Source: CBDBND01 sp965207985
Lineage (GTDB): Bacteria > Pseudomonadota > Alphaproteobacteria > Rhodospirillales > Rhodospirillaceae
Direction of reading: 5' to 3'
Assembly (NCBI GenBank): GCA_965207985.1
Contig: CBDBND010000009.1
Coordinates: forward strand, 158,225-222,224
Length of the DNA: 64,000 nucleotides
Numbering within the stretch: position 1 is the first letter of the stretch; every line of letters starts with the position of its first letter. Of the stretch, positions 60,590-64,000 are shown piece after piece. Made by a program: the position numbers and the translations under genes. The notes below the pieces were generated by a model, which had not been told where the DNA came from, made no database searches, and saw only the letters and a list, made by a program, of their open reading frames with translations.

Positions 60590-61352
60590 GGGTCTTGCCT
60601 AGCAGAGCATAGCCGATGGCGGCATAAAGCTCTGTATGGTAATGAAAAACCGATACTCGAAAAGTTCCAAACTTTCTGAAGCTCAGATTCGCCTTGTCGT
60701 GAAGTGCTTTGCCGCTGATCTCACGGCGCTGCAAACGGCCGCGATTTGCGGCGTAAATCGCAACACTGTGAACCGGATCTACCGCGGCCTAAGGGAGCGG
60801 ATCCTCGCGGCTTGAACCCTGAGGGAGCGGATCCTCGCGGCTTGCGAAGCACAGCGCCCGTTCTTCGGCGTGGTCGAGGTCGATGAGAGCTTCTTCGGTG
60901 CCAGACGCATCAAAGGCAAGCGCGGACGCGGAGCCTATGGCAAGACAGTCGTCTTCGGGATCTTCGAACGCGAAGGGCAGGTCTACACCGAGATCGTCCC
61001 GGACTGCTCAAAGTCAACGCTACAGGGGATTATTCGGGGCAGGGTCGATCCAAGCACCGTCGTCAACTCCGATGGATGGCGCGGCTACAACGGCCTCGTC
61101 GATCTCGGCTATGGTCACTTCCGGGTCGACCATTCCTGCGATGAGTTCGCCCGCGGCCCGGTTCACATCAATGGCATCGAGGGCTTCTGGGGCATGGCCA
61201 AGGTGCGGCTCGTAAAGTTCATGGGTGTGCCCAGACACACATTCCACCTCCACCTCAAGGAAACCGAGTGGCGCTTCAACCATCGGGCTTCCAACAAGGT
61301 CAGGCTTCTGCTACGTCAACCGCGAGAAAAACCGATCTGCTAGGCAAGACCC
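60590..61352 (+). mobile_element. IS1595-family insertion sequence (IS1016-like)
   Basis: A 763-base element with 17-base inverted ends GGGTCTTGCCTAGCAGA (left) and the same sequence read inward at the right (ending TCTGCTAGGCAAGACCC). It is flanked by an 8-base direct repeat TTAATTTA (60582-60589 and 61353-61360), the size expected for IS1595. It inserted into A/T-rich intergenic DNA. Its single transposase frame is broken by an in-frame stop, so this copy is probably not autonomous. Confidence 0.95.
60636..61343 (+). pseudogene. IS1595-family transposase with internal stop from a 30-base duplication
   Basis: From ATG 60636 (or 60642) the frame reads KNRYSKSSKLSEAQIRLVVK and NRNTVNRIYRGLRERILAA, then meets TGA at 60813-60815. 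The same words GGGAGCGGATCCTCGCGGCT occur at 60793 and again at 60823, a 30-base tandem duplication that introduced the stop in frame. After it, the catalytic domain is intact: VVEVDESFFGARRIKGKRGR, TVVNSDGWRGYNGLV and HINGIEGFWGMAKVRLVKFM, giving the DDN(E)-type residues of the IS1016 group. A shortened protein from GTG 60870 would lack the N-terminal domain. Confidence 0.9.
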
Positions 61353-61468
61353 TTAATTTATTGACTTAGGCGGGCTGCCCACCCCTATCATGTCTCTGGG
61401 GAACAGCACGTTTCGGGGGTAATTTTTAGTGGCGGACCGGTTAAAAGTTGGGGGATTATATCCAAACA

Positions 61469-61497
61469 TTGACAAACCCTTTCTAATCTGCTAGTTT
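61469..61497 (+). promoter_or_regulatory. possible sigma70 promoter for the IS1595-type transposase
   Basis: TTGACA at 61469-61474 matches the -35 consensus exactly. TAGTTT at 61492-61497 is a weak -10, separated by 17 bases. The transposase ATG follows at 61504, so the leader would be almost absent unless transcription starts further on. The -35 match is good, the -10 poor. Confidence 0.35.
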
Positions 61498-61503
61498 CCT
61501 AGC

Positions 61504-62655
61504 ATGAAAGGAAGGAAGAAAATGACTAAGAAAGCACCTGGAAAATCGCACCGTGAGGGAATGTCCCTGATTGAATTGATGGACATGTTTCCCACTGAGG
61601 AAGCGGCAACCAAGTGGTTTGAGGAAACGATCTGGGGCGATGAGCGCCATTGCCCGAAGTGCGGCGGCTTTAAGACCAGCCATGCCAAGCACAAGTATAT
61701 GCCCTATTTCTGCAACGACTGCCGGTCGTATTTCAGCGTCCGCACCAATACCCCCATGGCCAATTCCAAGATTCCCCTGCGGAAGTGGGCCATTGGCATC
61801 TACCTCTGCCTGACCAGCCTCAAGTCTGTTTCGTCCATGAAACTGCACCGGGACCTGAAGATCGGGCAAAAAGCGGCGTGGTTCATGCTCCACCGCATCC
61901 GGGAAGCCTGGGCGGACGATGGCGACGGGCCGTTTGATGGGCCTGTGGAATTTGATGAGTCCTATTTTGGCGGGAAACGGGAAAATATGAGCAATGCCCA
62001 GCGCAAGGCCCTTAAGAACACGGGCCGGGGTCCTGTCGGCAAGACTGCGGTCGTAGGGGCCAAATGCCGTGCCACGAATAAGGTCAACGCCAAGGTGGTG
62101 AAGGAAACCGACGCCAAGACGCTTCACGGCTTTGTGGCCGAGAATGCCGAGCCTGACGCGGTTGTGTATACCGACGACGCCAAAGCCTACCACGGCATCC
62201 CCAACCCGCATGAGAGCGTCAAGCACAGCGTTTCCGAGTTTGTCAACGGGATGGCTCACACCAATGGCATAGAGTCGTTCTGGTCCATGCTCAAGCGGTC
62301 CCACAAGGGCACGTTCCACAAGATCAGCCCCAAGCATCTTCAACGGTACGTCAATGAGTTTGCGTCCAAGCACAATATCCGCGAGTCAGACACTATCGTC
62401 CAAATGCGTGACACCGTCGCCCGCCTTGTCGGTCGCAGGCTTCTCTACAGAAGTCTCATTTCCGACAATGGGCTTTCCTCCGGCGCAAGGCGTAAAGGCT
62501 CCACTCGCCGGAAAAGGGCGCGGGCCAAGGTCTCGGGGGGTCGCGCCTTTCAAGTCTACTTTCGGGTCAAGCTTGGGTCTGTAGGCATAGCCTATCTCCT
62601 AACGGGGGATGTAAGTCCTCATGATCTAACGATAGTCCCATGTCGCCGTCTTTGA
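61504..62655 (+). CDS. IS1595-family transposase (ISPna2/ISSod11-like), probably with a read-through tail
   Basis: 383 residues. An N-terminal zinc ribbon (CPKCGGFKTSHAKHKYMPYF, CNDCRSYFSVRT) is followed by KIPLRKWAIGIYLCLTSLKS and the DDE-type core: PVEFDESYFGGKRENMSNAQ, AVVYTDDAKAYHGIPNPHES and GMAHTNGIESFWSMLKRSHK. After LISDNGLSSGAR the sequence no longer resembles the family; the last 55 residues overlap, on the opposite strand, a DUF2513 gene remnant (62567-62883). The true element end therefore probably lies between about 62485 and 62567. I could not find its terminal repeats. Confidence 0.87.
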   Translation: MKGRKKMTKKAPGKSHREGMSLIELMDMFPTEEAATKWFEETIWGDERHCPKCGGFKTSHAKHKYMPYFCNDCRSYFSVRTNTPMANSKIPLRKWAIGIYLCLTSLKSVSSMKLHRDLKIGQKAAWFMLHRIREAWADDGDGPFDGPVEFDESYFGGKRENMSNAQRKALKNTGRGPVGKTAVVGAKCRATNKVNAKVVKETDAKTLHGFVAENAEPDAVVYTDDAKAYHGIPNPHESVKHSVSEFVNGMAHTNGIESFWSMLKRSHKGTFHKISPKHLQRYVNEFASKHNIRESDTIVQMRDTVARLVGRRLLYRSLISDNGLSSGARRKGSTRRKRARAKVSGGRAFQVYFRVKLGSVGIAYLLTGDVSPHDLTIVPCRRL

Positions 62656-62883
62656 AATGCGCCAACGCCTCGTGACTTTCCAGGTCAAGTGTTGTGATCG
62701 ACACGGGGCGGCCGCGACCACTAACTCTCTTAATCTTGAGGTAACCAGCCTCTTCCCCTAACCCACATGGTAGGAAACTTGCTTAGGACTGAAGCCCTCA
62801 ATAGTAGGAAGGTCCATGTCGCCGTTCTCATTCGCCTCGACGTAGGAGAGGATTCTGTAGATCAGAACCATGTCTCTTTCCAT
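62567..62883 (-). pseudogene. DUF2513-family protein, frameshifted
   Basis: From ATG 62883 the frame reads MERDMVLIYRILSYVEANEN, GDMDLPTIEGFSPKQVSYHV and then G and a stop at 62758. Another frame continues LGEEAGYLKIKRVSGRGRPV, SITTLDLESHEALAHFKDGD and MGLSLDHEDLHPPLGDRLCL to TGA at 62567. MxRDMxLIxxIL at the start and QVSYHVxLLxEAGYL are the DUF2513 signature. One base is missing near 62760-62765; the total is 317 bases. Such small proteins are often carried by mobile elements. The gene is wedged between two transposon ends, suggesting a genomic-island remnant. Confidence 0.7.
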
Positions 62884-63174
62884 GTCTGACTTGTATGGAC
62901 GCCTCCCGGGACGCAAGGACCGATTTGGGTGTGACGGGCAGGCAGATTTGCAGTTTGTATCCGGCCTGTTGATGCGGGACCTGTGCCCGCTGGCCCTGAT
63001 GGAATCTGCCGATCCGCGCCTCATTTCTCCTGTGGGCTTCTCGCCCCACCGAACATTCAGGCTTAGCGGATCGCGGTCCGACCTGTATGCCATCACTCCT
63101 TGTCGTGCCTTTGCGCAACCTTTCAGCGGCCACCTCCTAGTTCGGTTCGTCGTTCTTTCCCTCGTCAGCCGCGG
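62884..63174. other. non-coding or unrecognised stretch between DUF2513 remnant and IS110-type element
   Basis: I see no supported gene here. Open frames on both strands are long only because of high G+C and have no recognisable motifs. The sequence probably includes one end of the neighbouring IS110-family element and remnants of the inserted region. Confidence 0.5.
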
Positions 63175-64000
63175 CTATGCCGGCTGGCTGACGAAGTCCG
63201 CCTGGTACGCCCGATCATGGGCCAGAAGGGCCCAGATCGTGCGCGCCGTCTTGTTGGCCAGCGCCACAGTGGCAACGTTGAACGGCCGCCGCTCGGCAAG
63301 GCGCACAGCCCATTCGGGCGGCGACTTGTCGTTGGTGAGCACGGCGCGGGCGCCATGGATCAGCAGTGTCCGGAGATACCTGTCCCCGCGCTTGGAGATG
63401 CCAAGCATGCGGACCCGCCCTCCGGTGCCGTCGTGGCGCGGCACCAGGCCGAGCCAGGCGGCGAACTCGCGGCCCGACCGGAAGCCGCCGGATCGCCCAT
63501 CGCGGCGACCACGGCCGACGCCGTCAGCACGCCGACGCCGGGATCTCCGCGATCCGCCTGCTGTCGGCATTGCCGCGGTGCCACACCCCGAGGCCGCCGC
63601 TCGATCTCGCCGATCTCCTCATCGAGACGGGCGATCCGCGCCCCACTGCTCGCGAAGCGTGTCGATCACCATCGCCGGCAGACGCTCCGAGACCCGGGCG
63701 AAGGCATCAGGCATTGCCTTGCACATCCCCGCCCGGCCCTGCGGCATCACTCGCCGTATTCCGTCAGCAGGCCGCGCAGCCCGTTGATCTGCGCGGTGCG
63801 GAACTTCACAAGCTGCTGGCGCATCCGGTGAAGCGCCAGGATCGCCTGCTGCTCCTCGCTCTTCACGGCAACGGTCTTGATGCCTGGCATCTGCGCCGCG
63901 GTCCAGATCGCCAGCGCGTCGTGCGCGTCGCTCTTGTTGCCGGTCGCGAAAGGCTCACCGCCTTGGCGGGCAACAGCCACGGATCGTGGCCGAGCTCCCG
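63175..64000 (-). pseudogene. IS110-family (IS1111-like) transposase, decayed, running off the window
   Basis: Pieces in order on the minus strand: RELGHDPWLLPAKAVSL at the window edge, then in another frame FATGNKSDAHDALAIWTAAQ and RMRQQLVKFRTAQINGLRGL, then after more shifts PGVGVLTASAVVAAMGDP and finally FRSGREFAAWLGLVPRHDGT, RVRMLGISKRGDRYLRTLLI. Together these are the DEDD N-terminal part and the C-terminal Tnp20 domain of IS110/IS1111 transposases. At least four frame changes are needed (near 63950, 63650, 63580 and 63500), so the gene is not functional as given. The 5' end lies outside the window. Confidence 0.85.

Noticed and set aside
62870..63787. 305-codon plus-strand open frame
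   Set aside because: It is Arg/Pro/Ser-rich, has no motif, and lies opposite the IS110-type remnant; it is an artefact of G+C richness.

Overview
The window looks like a moderately GC-rich proteobacterial chromosome, most likely alphaproteobacterial (a PAS_5-type protein, NYC1-like short-chain reductases, Dpp/TRAP transport parts and typical IS families). No rRNA or tRNA was found, so the taxonomic call is weak. The content is accessory in character: small catabolic and secretory genes, many in paralogous sets, with insertion sequences and broken genes between them.

Layout. 1-6.8 kb: the end of a peptide-type ABC importer (two permeases and a convergent substrate-binding protein), an exported amidohydrolase, two small exported proteins and a frameshifted two-domain VOC protein. 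6.9-11.6 kb: one membrane/pentapeptide-repeat gene cut twice, by an IS3-family and an IS5-family element; removing both elements and one copy of each target duplication restores a single 708-codon frame. 11.6-20 kb: exported hydrolases (S9 peptidase, beta-lactamase-fold hydrolase, tannase-like esterase), a quinone-reductase-like flavoprotein, a broken formylglycine-generating-enzyme-like gene, a nitrilase-like gene and an IS5 remnant beside a gene stump. 20-35 kb: a dense series of small-molecule genes (acetoacetate decarboxylase-like, Nudix, LLM flavin monooxygenase, three alpha/beta-barrel proteins, DUF1838, cupin-like, FAD monooxygenase, GST, acyl-CoA-dehydrogenase-like monooxygenase, carboxymuconolactone decarboxylase-like, SDR, MFS), interrupted by two prolyl isomerase genes and an orphan sensor kinase. 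35-47 kb: an M3 peptidase, three more SDRs, a TRAP binding protein (frameshifted) with a shortened MmgE/PrpD, an HD protein, an MFS carrier, a glycosidase-like propeller and YaiI. 47-60 kb: an exported-family gene split by an IS256 element, a 35-copy 23-bp palindromic tandem array, a DUF1838/propeller/aldo-keto reductase gene set, two serine hydrolases, a frameshifted MFS gene, a racemase-fold protein and a DUF3089 hydrolase. 60.6-64 kb: a pile-up of IS1595 (two), a DUF2513 fragment and a decayed IS110-family element.

How the genes may work together: the recurring combination of flavin monooxygenases, SDRs, alpha/beta-barrel proteins, CMD, GST, decarboxylase, MFS carriers and exported hydrolases suits uptake and stepwise oxidation of an unknown organic substrate, probably cyclic or aromatic; this is inference. 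I recognised no DNA-binding transcription factor in the window; the only signalling gene is a sensor kinase without a neighbouring response regulator.

The most striking non-genic feature is the array at 49214-50018: 35 apparently identical 23-bp units, each with a 13-bp palindrome, lying inside a co-directional gene series. The second theme is decay: at least four single-base-deletion frameshifts, one nonsense codon, one ATT start, three clean IS insertions in two genes, and several damaged IS copies. Whether the single-base lesions are biological or sequencing errors cannot be decided from the sequence alone; the IS insertions with target duplications are real rearrangements.
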